NCBI RefSeq assembly: GCF_044502415.1
Contig: NZ_CP172402.1
Strand: one strand, 5' to 3'
Source: Haloimpatiens lingqiaonensis
GTDB lineage: Bacteria; Bacillota; Clostridia; Clostridiales; Clostridiaceae
DNA: 64,000 bases
The translations under genes were made by a program, and so were the position numbers. The notes below the pieces were generated by a model, which searched no databases, was not told the origin of the DNA, and saw only the letters and a list, made by a program, of their open reading frames with translations. Below are positions 26,085-36,428 of the stretch, in pieces. Each line of letters opens with the position of its first letter. Position 1 is the first letter of the stretch.

Positions 26085-28142
26085 ATGAGTAAAAAAGGAA
26101 TATTAGGAAAGGTACTGTCTATTGTTTTACCTTTAGTTATAGTATCCATGTCTGTGATAACTATTGTTAGCTACGAAAGTAGTAAAAAAATAATAAATGC
26201 ACAAATAAAAGAAAGCATGGAAAATAACTTAAACAGTAAGATAGAGGGTACTGAAAAAACTTTACTTAAGCATGCTAAGGTTCCTGAAATGTTGGCTAAG
26301 ACTGTAGAGATTTCACACAAAGTATATAAAAAAGGTGACTATGAGGAATTATTAAAGAAGGCTGCGGATTCAAATAAAGAAACTTTGGGCAGCGGGGTAT
26401 GGTTTGAACCCTATAAATTTGACGATAAATTAAAAAGCTTTGGTCCTTATGCATATAAGGAAAATGGTCAAGCGGTATATACTGATGATTACAATAATGA
26501 TACCTATGATTACTTTAATCAACAATGGTATAAAGATGCTTTGAATAATTCAAAAGGGGTAGCATGGTCTAAAGCATATTATGATGATGTAAGTAAAATT
26601 ACAATGGTTACTACTTCAGCACAGTTTTTAGGTGAGGATAAAAAGCCTCTAGGGGTAACTACTTCTGACATAGATATAAGTACTATTCAAAATATGGTTG
26701 AAAACATGAAAATAGGGAATACTGGAAGGGCACTTCTTATAGATAGCAGTGGAACATATATTGCGGATGTAGATAAGAGCAAAATACTAAAAGTTAAAAT
26801 TCAAGAAGAAAAAAATACTAGTTTAGCTGAAGCAGGTAAGAATATGTTATCATCTAAAAATGGTGAAGGACATTTTGAAAAGGATGGTGAAAAGTACAGA
26901 ATATATTACAAAACTGTTCCAACTACTAACTGGGTAATAGGAATATATATGGCAGAAAGCGAACTTTATGCGCCTGTAAGAGGGCTTCTTGTTAGATCTA
27001 CCATAATAAATGCTATTGCAGTAATATTACTTGTGCTATTTATATATTTAGCTGTAAGTAAAATTGTAAAACCTATAAAAAAAGCAGTGAGTCATTTAGA
27101 TGTAATTTCTAATGGTGATTTAACCATGGATGTGCCAGAGGAATTTTTAAATCTTAAGGATGAAATAGGACAAATAGCTAATGCTCTTTCTAAAATGCAA
27201 ATTTCTTTAAGAGAATTGATTTTAGGGGTAAAAAATGCTGCGGAAAATATAAGCAATGAATCAGAAAGCTTATCAAATATATCAGAAGGCATGTCAGCGG
27301 CATCTAATAATGTTTCTGTGGCTATACAAGATGTGGCTCAAGGAACAGGCAATCAAGCAGAGGATTTAATAAAAATAACAGGCACCCTTAGTGACTTTGA
27401 ACACCTGCTTAGCAATACTATTGAGGCTATAGAAGACATAAATAATATTTCAAAGGAAATAAATTTTTTAGCAAAAGATAGTAATGATGCAATGCAGGAA
27501 TATGTTGGTATAACGGAGAAATTTGAAAAATCATTTGGAGAATTATCAGAGTATATAGCTGGTTTTTCTAAGAATGTAAAGGACATAAATGAAATAACAA
27601 ATCTTATAAATAATATATCTGACCAAACAAATCTCCTAGCGTTAAATGCTGCTATAGAAGCTGCAAGAGCAGGGGAAAAAGGCAGAGGCTTTGCGGTGGT
27701 AGCAGAAGAAATAAGAAAGCTTGCAGAGCAAAGCAAGAATTCAGCTGGAGAAATAAACTCTAGGGTAGAAGACATACTTAAAAAGACAGACACAGTTTCA
27801 AAGATGACATCTAATATGGATAAAGACATAGAAACTCAAGTAGATATATTAAACAAGACAATAAAGTCCTTTAAAAATATAATGGGTGGAATAGAAGAAG
27901 TTATGCCTAAAATACAGGGTGTAAATGATATGACCGGTGAAGTAAATAATAAAAAAGATGAAATTCTTCAAAAGGTAGAAGGTGTATCTTCTGTGGCAGA
28001 AGAGGTTTCTGCCTCCTCAGAAGAAATAGCCGCAGCAGCAGAGGAGATGAATGCATCTTCAGAAGAGGTGTCCGCTACTGCTAATGTATTAAATAGCATG
28101 ACAAAGGATATGGTGAATTCAGTAAATAAATTTAAACTATAG
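26085..28142 (+). CDS. Methyl-accepting chemotaxis protein with Cache sensor
   Basis: 685 residues. TM1 is at about 6-30, an extracellular dCache domain at about 35-295 (GSGVWFEPYKF, AWSKAYYDD, TSDIDISTIQ), TM2 at about 302-325, HAMP at about 326-380, and the MCP signalling tip at about 505-550 (LALNAAIEAARAGEKGRGFAVVAEEIRKLA). It should sense a small external ligand and control CheA. The ligand is unknown, and no chemotaxis genes are near. GGGAGGGAAG precedes the ATG. It is a single gene beginning 67 bases from the IS66 end, so the insertion may have displaced its promoter. Confidence 0.92.
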   Translation: MSKKGILGKVLSIVLPLVIVSMSVITIVSYESSKKIINAQIKESMENNLNSKIEGTEKTLLKHAKVPEMLAKTVEISHKVYKKGDYEELLKKAADSNKETLGSGVWFEPYKFDDKLKSFGPYAYKENGQAVYTDDYNNDTYDYFNQQWYKDALNNSKGVAWSKAYYDDVSKITMVTTSAQFLGEDKKPLGVTTSDIDISTIQNMVENMKIGNTGRALLIDSSGTYIADVDKSKILKVKIQEEKNTSLAEAGKNMLSSKNGEGHFEKDGEKYRIYYKTVPTTNWVIGIYMAESELYAPVRGLLVRSTIINAIAVILLVLFIYLAVSKIVKPIKKAVSHLDVISNGDLTMDVPEEFLNLKDEIGQIANALSKMQISLRELILGVKNAAENISNESESLSNISEGMSAASNNVSVAIQDVAQGTGNQAEDLIKITGTLSDFEHLLSNTIEAIEDINNISKEINFLAKDSNDAMQEYVGITEKFEKSFGELSEYIAGFSKNVKDINEITNLINNISDQTNLLALNAAIEAARAGEKGRGFAVVAEEIRKLAEQSKNSAGEINSRVEDILKKTDTVSKMTSNMDKDIETQVDILNKTIKSFKNIMGGIEEVMPKIQGVNDMTGEVNNKKDEILQKVEGVSSVAEEVSASSEEIAAAAEEMNASSEEVSATANVLNSMTKDMVNSVNKFKL

Positions 28143-28220
28143 ATAAAAGTCATTAAATTAGTGTATATACTTGTCCTGTTGTTTATATAAATAAAACTAT
28201 TGCAGATATAAGTACCAGCT

Positions 28221-28291
28221 CAATGTAATGTACCTCAAAGGTTAGTTTTGTTTAATCTTTGAGGTCATTGTATTGTTGGTATTTTTTTATA
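28221..28291 (+). terminator. Terminator of the MCP gene
   Basis: CAATGTAATGTACCTCAAAG pairs with CTTTGAGGTCATTGTATTG, and the region ends with a seven-T run at about 28282-28288. The rest of 28143-28486 holds no gene that I can see. Confidence 0.75.
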
Positions 28292-28486
28292 ATTTTTTGC
28301 ACGTGAAATTCTAATTTTAGCCCTAATAAATAGATGTAAAGTTAGCTGAAAGTGGTAAATAGGTATTAAGCAATAGGTATAGAAATTTAAAATAGAAAAC
28401 TTAATATGTATTTAAATTTTCTATTTGTATAGGAGATGAAATTTCAGTAAAATAAGCATGAATAATATACACAGGAGGGGTATTTT

Positions 28487-28954
28487 ATGGATAACAAGGA
28501 ATTTTTAGAAAAGGTAAGAAAAACAGCAGAAGGATATTTTGACAGAGGAGAGTTTTTCTGTTCAGAGGCAGTAGTTAAAACTATTAATGATCTATTAGAC
28601 AAGCCTTATGAAGAAACCGTTACGAAATTAGCTTCAGGTTTTCCAGTAGGCGTTGGAAAATCAGGATGTCTTTGTGGAGCTGTCAGTGGTGGTGTAATGG
28701 CATTAGGAATGGTTTATGGTAGAGTGCATGGGGATAAAATGAATGAAAAAATGTTTCCAGTAGCAGCTTCATTACACGATCATATTAAAAAACTATATGG
28801 AAGTACCTGTTGCAGAGTTATGACTAGAAATTTTGAATTTGCTTCACCAGAGAGAAAATGTCACTGTGTAAAAATAACTGGAGAAGTTGCAGCCTTTGTA
28901 GCAGAGAAGTTTTTAGAAGATGAACAAATATCTAAAACTATAAAGAAGGACTAG
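28487..28954 (+). CDS. C_GCAxxG_C_C family redox protein
   Basis: 155 residues matching the C_GCAxxG_C_C family (PF09719). Cysteines occur at FFCSEAV, SGCLCGAVSGG (the GxGxxGCxCGAVSGG core), GSTCCR and KCHC. Members are thought to bind a redox cofactor or cluster, often beside electron-transfer or transport genes. The function is not established. AGGAGGGG lies before the ATG. The stop is adjacent to the transporter gene, so the two are co-transcribed and may be functionally linked. Confidence 0.8.
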   Translation: MDNKEFLEKVRKTAEGYFDRGEFFCSEAVVKTINDLLDKPYEETVTKLASGFPVGVGKSGCLCGAVSGGVMALGMVYGRVHGDKMNEKMFPVAASLHDHIKKLYGSTCCRVMTRNFEFASPERKCHCVKITGEVAAFVAEKFLEDEQISKTIKKD

Positions 28955-28963
28955 GTGATTAAA

Positions 28964-30091
28964 ATGGAATTTAACTGGATTCAGACTTTAACTTTTCTTG
29001 TAGCTTTTTTAATCATAGGGTATGGAATTAAGAAAAGGGTGCCTGTATTTAGTAAGTATTATATTCCAGCTCCCTTAATAGGGGGATTACTATTTGCTTT
29101 AATTATTATGTTTATAAGTAAATCTTATACTATTAAATTTACATACAGTTTTTTACCTGTTTTTGTGGCAGGGTTCTTTGCTTCTATTGGAATGAGGTTT
29201 GATTTAACCACTATATTAAAAAAGGGAATAAAGGCTCAAATGTTGTATTTTGTAATTACAATTATTATAGCATTTTCTCAGAATATAGTAGCAGTGTTTA
29301 TTGGAAATTTATTTGGAAAATCCTCCGCAGAAAGCCTGATGATTGGATCTATTAGTTTAATGGGGGATCATACTTTAGTAAAGACAGCTCCAAATTATTT
29401 AAAATTGGGCAAAGAATATTTACCTCAAATACAGGGCATATCAATACTTACATTGTATATAGCTACTATTGTAGGAGTAGTTTTATTTTATAAAATGAAG
29501 TCAAAGGTAGATATGTCTAAGACAGTAAAAATACCTGCCCCTAGCCTAAATCCCGTAGAATTTTTAAAATATATGTTTTTATTTTTAATATGTGTAACTT
29601 TAGGTTTATTGCCGACTCAATTAGGAATAGGTAACTACATAAATCCTGCAGGAGGCGGATTTATTGCGGGGGTTTTAATTAGACAATTTATAGATGTTAC
29701 TAAGATTTCAAAAGTTGAGGTGCCGCCGGTAAATATTTTAGGAAACTTCTGCCTTTCAATATTATTGGTTACAAACTTTGCTATGTTTAATTTAACTTTA
29801 ATAAAGAATGTTTCAGTATTTAGTTTAGTGGTGCTTTTGATTCAATTTATAATTTTAATTTTATTTGTTTATTACGTAGTTTTTCGTATGTATAAAAAAG
29901 ATGTATTAGCACTTTATGCTTCTGTAGGCTTAATAGGATTTAGTTTAGGTATGCCAGCTAGCACCATGTCATCAATTCAGGCTTTCACTGAAAAGGATGG
30001 GGCAGTTCCATTGGCATTATTTACAGTTCCACCAGTAGGAGCATGGCTTATTACAGTAGTTAATCCATTTATAATAAATTTATTTCTATAA
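28964..30091 (+). CDS. Sodium/glutamate symporter-type transporter (GltS family)
   Basis: 375 residues, about ten to eleven membrane helices in two inverted halves. Family marks are YYIPAPLIGGLL and, in the first half, SLMGDHTLVKTAP where GltS proteins have a GGHGT-like loop. GFSLGMPASTMSSIQAFTEKDG occupies the matching position in the second half. It is shorter than E. coli GltS (401). The replaced glycine-loop residues mean the substrate may not be glutamate. The ATG at 28964 is preferred. A GTG at 28955 directly abutting the previous stop is possible. Confidence 0.75.
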   Translation: MEFNWIQTLTFLVAFLIIGYGIKKRVPVFSKYYIPAPLIGGLLFALIIMFISKSYTIKFTYSFLPVFVAGFFASIGMRFDLTTILKKGIKAQMLYFVITIIIAFSQNIVAVFIGNLFGKSSAESLMIGSISLMGDHTLVKTAPNYLKLGKEYLPQIQGISILTLYIATIVGVVLFYKMKSKVDMSKTVKIPAPSLNPVEFLKYMFLFLICVTLGLLPTQLGIGNYINPAGGGFIAGVLIRQFIDVTKISKVEVPPVNILGNFCLSILLVTNFAMFNLTLIKNVSVFSLVVLLIQFIILILFVYYVVFRMYKKDVLALYASVGLIGFSLGMPASTMSSIQAFTEKDGAVPLALFTVPPVGAWLITVVNPFIINLFL

Positions 30092-30601
30092 GAAATTTCA
30101 ACCGTTGGTATAAAAAATAAACAAAGAGATTATGAATAAAAAATTATAAATAAAAAAATTATAAGTAAAAAAATATGATATTATTATTGTAAGTAAAACA
30201 TTAAGAAAAGGTATATAAAACAAAAAATATACAAATATGTACATAGTGATATATAGATTATATTACTAAAAACAGAAGCTGTGTATGAAATAAATTTTCA
30301 CATACATGGCTTCTGTTTTGTATTATTTACAATATATTATTTGTAATATAAAATTTTTATAACTATTTTTAAATTTGTTAAAGGAAATCGTTTATATATA
30401 TAGAAGATTTAATGATATAAGGTGCATTCGAATAAATAATAAGTCAGTATATTAGTCTATTTTTCATCATACTATGTCAACAGAACCTGCTCATAGTATT
30501 GGAAACTGATATCTTGTATGACAAAAAATATACCAGTGCCTTTGACTTGTTATTTCCTTTTATGTACCTAAATTAAAATATGCGGATGAAGGGTGGTAAG
30601 T
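30092..30601. other. Gene-free stretch with a terminator
   Basis: A terminator at 30271-30318 (ACAGAAGCTGTGTATG paired with CATACATGGCTTCTGT, then TTTTG) ends the transporter operon. The remainder is AT-rich. I see no further gene or known riboswitch. The segment 30460-30520 has a short imperfect repeat (CATACTATG and CATAGTATTG) of unknown meaning. Confidence 0.6.
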
Positions 30602-31963
30602 ATGGATATTTTAAAATCTTTAGTGGTGGATTTACCAGAAGACGTGAAGAAATATGTTATGTATGGGGACTTTACTAGAGCAAATGAGTTGATAGATATA
30701 TATGAAAAGAGAAATATATCTGATTTATTAAGGAAGAGACTAGGGTATGAAAGGCACGTTATGAATATTATAAAGGAAGAATATATATATTCTTCTGAAG
30801 AAGCTTTAAAAATGTGCTGTGAAAAAATAAAAGACTTTTCTAGGGAAGAACTAGAGGATTTAAAGGATGAAAGATTTGCGGATTGGGTATATATAGATGG
30901 TAAAGTTATGTTTCATAAGAGATTTTTAAATACTATTTTAGCCGTTTGTCCTAAAATGGCTTCTAGAATAATAGAAGAAAATAAAGACGAAAATGCTAAA
31001 AAAAAGCAGCAGCTACTAGACAATGTGGTAAATGAAATAATAGAAAAAGGATATAAGAGTTACTTCATACATGTTAAAACAGGAATAAAGCTCAACAAGG
31101 AAGTTGTGAGAAAAGGTGAAAAAATAAGAGTTCACTTACCTATTCCTAAGCCTTGTAAACAGATAAAAAATATTAAAATAATATCTACTAATCCAAGTGG
31201 TGGATTTATAGCGCCAGAGGATTGTGACCAAAGAACAGTGTATTTTGAAAAAGATGTAGAGGGTGAAGAAGAATTTACTGTAGAATATTCCTATGAAAAT
31301 TCTATGGAATACAACAATTTAGATGCTTCTAACCTTTCTCAAAAACAACCAGATTTTTATACAGATGAATTGCCACCACATATAGTGTTTACACCTTTTT
31401 TAAGGGATTTAGCAAATAAAATAGTGGGTGATGAGACAAACCCTATAATAAAAGCTAGAAAAATATATGACTATATAACTACAAATGTTCAGTATTCTTA
31501 TGTAAGACCTTATGCAGGCATTGTTAATATACCAGAATATGCAGCCTATAATTTAAAAGGCGATTGTGGTGTACAGGCACTTTTATTTATAACTTTGTGC
31601 AGAATATGTAAAATCCCTGCAAGATGGCAATCAGGCCTTTATGTAAATCCTTATTTTATAGGCTGCCATGACTGGGCTCAGTTCTACATAGAACCTTATG
31701 GATGGGTTTTTGCAGACTTATCCTTTGGGGGAAGTGCCCATAGAAAAGGAAACACCAAGAGATGGAATTTCTATTTTGGAAATTTAGATCCTTTCAGAAT
31801 GGTTGCCAACTCAGATTTCCAAGGAGATTTTATGCCAAGCAAGAACTTCTTTAGAGTAGATCCTTACGACAATCAAGTGGGAGAAGCGGAATATTTGGAC
31901 AGGGGACTTTCTGCTAAGGAGTTTAGGAGCATAATGAAGATAGTAGATATACATGAAATATAG
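30602..31963 (+). CDS. Transglutaminase-like cysteine protease-fold protein
   Basis: 453 residues. The C-terminal half has a transglutaminase-like core with the Cys-His-Asp triad: GDCGVQALLFITLCR (Cys), GCHDWAQFYIEPYGWVFAD (His, then Asp). The N-terminal 160 residues are helical and unrecognised. A beta domain (about 165-260) precedes the core. No signal peptide, so it is probably cytoplasmic. The substrate is unknown. Such proteins usually act as peptidases or amidases rather than cross-linking enzymes. The ATG at 30602 follows AGGGTGG. It is a single gene. Confidence 0.8.
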   Translation: MDILKSLVVDLPEDVKKYVMYGDFTRANELIDIYEKRNISDLLRKRLGYERHVMNIIKEEYIYSSEEALKMCCEKIKDFSREELEDLKDERFADWVYIDGKVMFHKRFLNTILAVCPKMASRIIEENKDENAKKKQQLLDNVVNEIIEKGYKSYFIHVKTGIKLNKEVVRKGEKIRVHLPIPKPCKQIKNIKIISTNPSGGFIAPEDCDQRTVYFEKDVEGEEEFTVEYSYENSMEYNNLDASNLSQKQPDFYTDELPPHIVFTPFLRDLANKIVGDETNPIIKARKIYDYITTNVQYSYVRPYAGIVNIPEYAAYNLKGDCGVQALLFITLCRICKIPARWQSGLYVNPYFIGCHDWAQFYIEPYGWVFADLSFGGSAHRKGNTKRWNFYFGNLDPFRMVANSDFQGDFMPSKNFFRVDPYDNQVGEAEYLDRGLSAKEFRSIMKIVDIHEI

Positions 31964-33154
31964 GAAAATTGTGATGGGGGCAAAATTAGTGTGCTAGAGT
32001 GCCAGTGGGCTAGAGGGCCAAAATTAGTGGACTAGTTGGCTAGAGGGCTAGTGGGCCAAAATTAGAGGGCTAGTGAAGGATAATTTTTTTTCATTGCATT
32101 ACGAAAAATTTTAGAATGTAAGAAAGATAGCTAACACAATTTCACAACGTGAAATTGTGTTAGCTATCTTTTGGGCTTAAATTAAATCTTTTATTGGCGA
32201 TAGCCAGGCTAAATATCAAATATTAAATATCAATTAATGTGGATTTTCTTCATTTTATTCAGAAAATCTTTAAGATAGAAAAAAAGAAGGGGCTCATAAT
32301 ATTTTTAGGCGGAGCCTTTCGAAAAGTTGTGGGATACTTATTAAAATAAAATAGTAATTAAAATTTGATTCATTTTGCCGTAAGGCAATTGTTTGTATAA
32401 ATCTTAATTTGTAGGAGAGAAAAGGTAAGAAGTAGGTAAGAGTTAAAAAGTAAGAAGTAATAGTTAAGGATAAAACTCAAGGAGTTTTTTATAATTAATT
32501 TGTGAATAAGTAAAAAGTAATAGTTGTGGTGAAAATTCAGCTTTGCTGAATTTTTTTAATAAACTTTACTTAAAAGGCTGATAAACCCGCAGACTGATAG
32601 GTAGCAAAAATAATTATACTTTCACTTAACCCATAAAACCTTAATAAATAATTTCAAAATGCATTTTTATTTTAAGTTTTAACTAAAAGTAGATTATCCC
32701 AACCACTTTGTATAATAAGTATTTTATTATAAATCAGCGGGCTACGCCAAAAAAACTTTTTAAGTGCTCGATTTGTATTTTTTTACCTATTGGCTTATTT
32801 TATTATTACATTTATTTAATTAAAGATTTTCCGTAACGCAGTGGAGGAAAATCTTCATTCACTATTACTTCTTACTTAATTCTCAATTGCCACTTCTTAC
32901 TTCCTCCATAAATTATAATTTAAGAAATTCCATAGGAATTTCAACATTAATTGATATTTGATATTTAATATTTAATATTCTCGCTGGCTGCCGCCAATAA
33001 AAGATTTTTTAAGCCCTTAAAAAGAAAAGGTATAACCACTTCATTTAATGAATCAATTATACCTTTTCACACTATTCCATTGTTAATATTCAATTAAAGA
33101 TTTTCCGTAACGTAGTGGAGAAAAATCCTCCTTTAGTAGGCTGTCTCCCCTACA
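31964..33154. repeat. Repeat-rich gene-free tract
   Basis: No gene seen. Contents: tandem GGCTAGAGGG/CCAAAATTAG units (31985-32080), a 21-bp perfect-stem hairpin (32121-32168), a repeat at 32431-32498 matching 7065-7124 inverted, blocks at 32566-32613 and 32730-32772 that match the flanks of the IS at 40.2 kb, two direct copies of ATTAAAGATTTTCCGTAACG (32820 and 33083), and inverted ATATTAAATATCAATTAATG copies (about 32220 and 32950). A hairpin at 33028-33075 has arms GAAAAGGTATAA/TTATACCTTTTC. This is a hotspot for small dispersed elements. Confidence 0.75.
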
Positions 33155-33422
33155 AAGTAAGTACCCTGTAACTGAAAAATCTGCTTTTAATGGAGTGATA
33201 AATGTGAAATTTAGGACTATTGAACTAGCCTTAGAACTTCTTTATTTGTCCATTTAAAGCACCGTTAAGAAGTTTTCATTGCCTGAGCGAGGAACGAGTG
33301 AGTTTGAAAACTTTAGGGGCTTTAAATGGCCAAATATTAGAAGTTCTTGGCGTATTGTTCAAGTCCAAAATTTCACATTTATCACGGAATTAAAGGCAGA
33401 TTTTTCCTATAGTACTTACTTC
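33155..33422. repeat. Long imperfect inverted repeat (MITE-like), about 268 bp
   Basis: The arms start AAGTAAGTAC (33155) and end GTACTTACTT (33422). Each arm is about 110-120 bases and highly matched: for example TGATAAATGTGAAATTT on the left and AAATTTCACATTTATCA on the right, and GAAAAATCTGC against GCAGATTTTTC. The centre contains CCTGAGCGAGGAACGAGTGAG. It ends 10 bases from the feoB stop. It has no coding content and could fold into one very long hairpin. Confidence 0.85.
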
Positions 33423-33432
33423 ACAATATATG

Positions 33433-35545
33433 CTAAGTGAATAATTTATAGATTCCTGTAGTTATCATACACACCACTATAGAAATGCACGTTGGAATTA
33501 AAGCTGAAGCCAAGGTCCACTTTGAACTGCCGGTTTCTTTTTTGATGGTCATTAAAGTGGTGGCACATGGCCAGTGTAAAAGACTAAATAACATTACATT
33601 TATAGCTGTAAGGTAGGTCCAGCCATTGTTTAATAAAATTTGTCTTAAGGATTCTATGCTTTCGAAATCTATCATAGAACCGGTGGAGAGATAGCACATA
33701 AGAAGTATAGGCAATACTATTTCATTAGCAGGGAGGCCTAATATAAAAGCCATAAGTATGAAGCCATCTAAACCCATAAGTTTTGCAAAGGGGTCAAAAA
33801 AGGCAGCTAAATGATTTAGAATACTTAAGTCACCTATATATACATTACCTAGTATCCATGTAAGTGCACCAGCAGGAGCGGCAACTAAAATAGCCCTCAT
33901 TAGAACAAATATGGTTCTGTCTATTAGGGATGTATATAATATTCTTCCTACTTGAGGTTTTCTGTAAGGAGCGAAGTTCAAGTGTAAAACTGGAAGGAAC
34001 TCCTTTTAATAAGGTTTTTGAAAGAGCATAAGATACAAGCAAAGTAACTATGACACCAATTATAACCATGAGAGTTACAAAAATAGCAGGAATTATTTTC
34101 CCAGTGGATTTCACCGCTGCTGCAAAGAAAACTGAAGAAATAGCGATTAGTGTTGGAAATCTTCCATTGCAGGGCACAAAATTATTAGTTATTATAGCTA
34201 TTAGTCTTTCACGGGGAGATTCTATAATTCTGCATCCTACAACTCCAGCAGCGTTACAGCCTAAACCCATACACATGGTTAGGCATTGTTTTCCATGGGC
34301 GCAGGCTTTTTTAAATAGGTGATCTAGATTGAATGCAACTCTTGGTAAATAACCAAGGTCTTCAAGCAGTGTGAATAAAGGAAAAAATATGGCCATAGGC
34401 GGAAGCATTACAGAAATTACCCAGGCTAACGTTTTATAGAGGCCTAATACTAGAATGCCGTGAAGCCATGCAGGGGCATTAATTTTATTAAACCAATTTG
34501 TTAGCACATTTTCAAAGCTAAAAAGAGCTTTGGCAAGAAGTTGTGAGGGTACATTGGCACCTTCAATGGTAATCCAAAAGATCAATGCTAATATTAAGAG
34601 CATAATTGGTATACCAAATTTCTTTGAGGTTATTATATCATCGATTTTTGCATCCTTAGAAAATTTCTTGTTATCCTGCTTCACATATTGATTTTTTATA
34701 TATTCAGCGTATTTATAGTTTTCTTCTGTTATATATTCTCTAATTTTTTCTTTGTCTATGTTTGAAGTAATTTTTTTAGAGTCTATAATGAGTTTTTCTA
34801 AAGTATCTTTATCTATATATTGGCTCATAGAATTAAAAAAGCTTGTATCACCATCAATAAGTCTAAGGGATAACCATCTGGAATTGATAAAGGGTACGTT
34901 TTCTTCGCATATAGGTTTTAAGTTTTCAACTAAATCTTCTATAGACGTCGTATAGCTAATTCTTTTTTTATTAGGATTTACACCATCTTTTAACAAAACA
35001 CATAAGGTTTCTTTTAAATCCTCTATACCCTCATTATTTCTAGCAGCAGTTAGAACTACAGGTACTCCCAGCTCATTTTCTATTCTCTTAGCATCTATTT
35101 TTATGTTTTTCTTTTTTGCCTCGTCTATTAAGTTTATGCACAAGATCACATTATCTGTAAGTTCCATTACTTGAAATACTAAATTTAAGTTTCTTTCAAG
35201 GCAGGTGGCATCCACAACCACAACCACTGCATCAGGTTCTCCAAAACATATAAAATCTCTAGCGATTGTTTCTTCTACAGAGGATGCAAATAATGAGTAG
35301 GTGCCAGGTAAATCCACAAGTATAAAATCTTTTTCTTTATATGAAAATTCTCCTCTAGCATTGGTTACGGTTTTTCCTGGCCAGTTGCCAGTATGTTGAT
35401 GTAGTCCTGTTAAAGAGTTAAAAACAGTGCTTTTTCCTGTGTTTGGATTGCCAGCTAGGGCAACTATATATTTATTATCCGCTCTTTCTACTTTAAACAT
35501 ATCTTTCATAGAATTTTTACCGGTAGATTGAAAAGTAAGACCCAT
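33433..35545 (-). pseudogene. feoB: Ferrous iron transporter B, frameshifted
   Basis: The N-terminal frame (start 35545) has the G domain: GNPNTGKSTVFNSLTG (G1), DLPGTYSL (G3), NLIDEAKKK (G4), then the membrane core with LGCNAAGVVGCRI and ITNNFVPCNGRFPTL. It leaves the correct frame after SSFTLEL. The rest (APYRKPQVGRILYTSLIDRTIFVLMRA onward, 180 residues) continues in another frame to 33433. One extra base at about 33971-33978 explains it, and removal gives a normal protein of about 700 residues. AAAGGAG precedes the ATG. Fe(II) uptake with FeoA. Could be a real null or a sequencing error. Confidence 0.88.
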
Positions 35546-35594
35546 ACAAAAACTCCTTTTTACATTGATAATAAATAAAAGATTTTTATTGTGA

Positions 35595-35690
35595 AAAGTA
35601 TATTTGATATTAATTTAAAAATTTCATTGTAAGAAGTAAATTGAATATTAATTTAAAAATTTCATTGTAAAAAGTATTTTGACATTAATA
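35595..35690. repeat. Tandem repeat between feoB and feoA
   Basis: A unit of about 37 bases containing GATATTAATTTAAAAATTTC and ATTGTAA occurs twice in full and once in part. It lies in the 211-base gap between feoA and feoB, with no hairpin followed by a T-run, so feoB may be read from the feoA promoter. Confidence 0.7.
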
Positions 35691-35756
35691 AAAAAATTTA
35701 GCATGTAAATTTCAGAATATAGACTTTATAAGGCATATTTTGTTACAATGATTAGT

Positions 35757-35978
35757 TTATTTTACACATACAAGAGAAGCTTCTTCTTTTCTTAAAGCTA
35801 TCATAGCACCACGTATATCATATACAGTAAGATTATCTGCAGGACCTTTTCTTATGACTTTTACTAAGGCACCATTAGTCAAACCAAGAGCCAACATTCG
35901 TTCTCGTATAAGCCCTTTAGAACATAAGCATTTTACTTCAGCTACACAACCTTCTGAAACATTACAAAGTGCGTTCAT
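35757..35978 (-). CDS. feoA: FeoA-type SH3-like protein
   Basis: 73 residues with the FeoA SH3-like fold: RERMLALGLTNGALVKVIRKGP, then VYDIRGAMIALRKEEASLV. FeoA assists FeoB in Fe(II) uptake at the cytoplasmic face. The ATG at 35978 follows GGAGGT. Two extra cysteines in KCLCSKG are unusual for the family. It lies upstream of feoB on the same strand, and a DtxR-type regulator is divergent. Confidence 0.9.
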   Translation of the reverse strand: MNALCNVSEGCVAEVKCLCSKGLIRERMLALGLTNGALVKVIRKGPADNLTVYDIRGAMIALRKEEASLVCVK

Positions 35979-35993
35979 TATTATTACCTCCAT

Positions 35994-36428
35994 TTATATA
36001 AAGATAGTGTAAAGTTTAAGGAAACCATAAAGGGTTGCGTCAGTGGTGGTTAATTTAATCAAGTCTAATTAAGTTAACCGAAACTAACTTTTACAATATA
36101 TATTATGGAATGGCATTTAAAGGTGTTACAAAATATAGTATATAAATAAAATCATATCATTAAGGAATTATTTTGCTGTTGAGATTGTTTAAAGTTAGGA
36201 TTTAGAATTTATAACTGGTAAGTTATAAAAAATAAATTTAAAGGTGTAGCCAATCAGTTAGAAGGGATAAGTAGTAAGTTGCAAATAATAAGTTGAAAAT
36301 CACCATGAATGATATTTAATATGTGAATTTTGATATTTAGTATTTGAACTTTGATATTTTTATATGTAGTTATATGTTTTGGAGTTCTATCATAGGATTA
36401 AGTGATACCTTTAAAAGGAAGTGATTAA
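35994..36428. other. Intergenic region between feoA and the DtxR-type gene
   Basis: It carries divergent promoters. The segment AAGTTAACCGAAACTAACTT near 36070-36089 is a weak inverted repeat that could be an iron-box operator for the neighbouring DtxR-type regulator, but I cannot support this strongly. GATATTTAATAT-like repeats lie at 36309-36362. No gene is visible. Confidence 0.4.

Noticed and set aside
30460..30590. Riboswitch upstream of the transglutaminase-like gene
   Set aside because: No known aptamer core could be recognised, only short imperfect repeats.
36066..36090. Clear DtxR operator upstream of feoA
   Set aside because: The symmetry is poor and I could not support it beyond a weak repeat.
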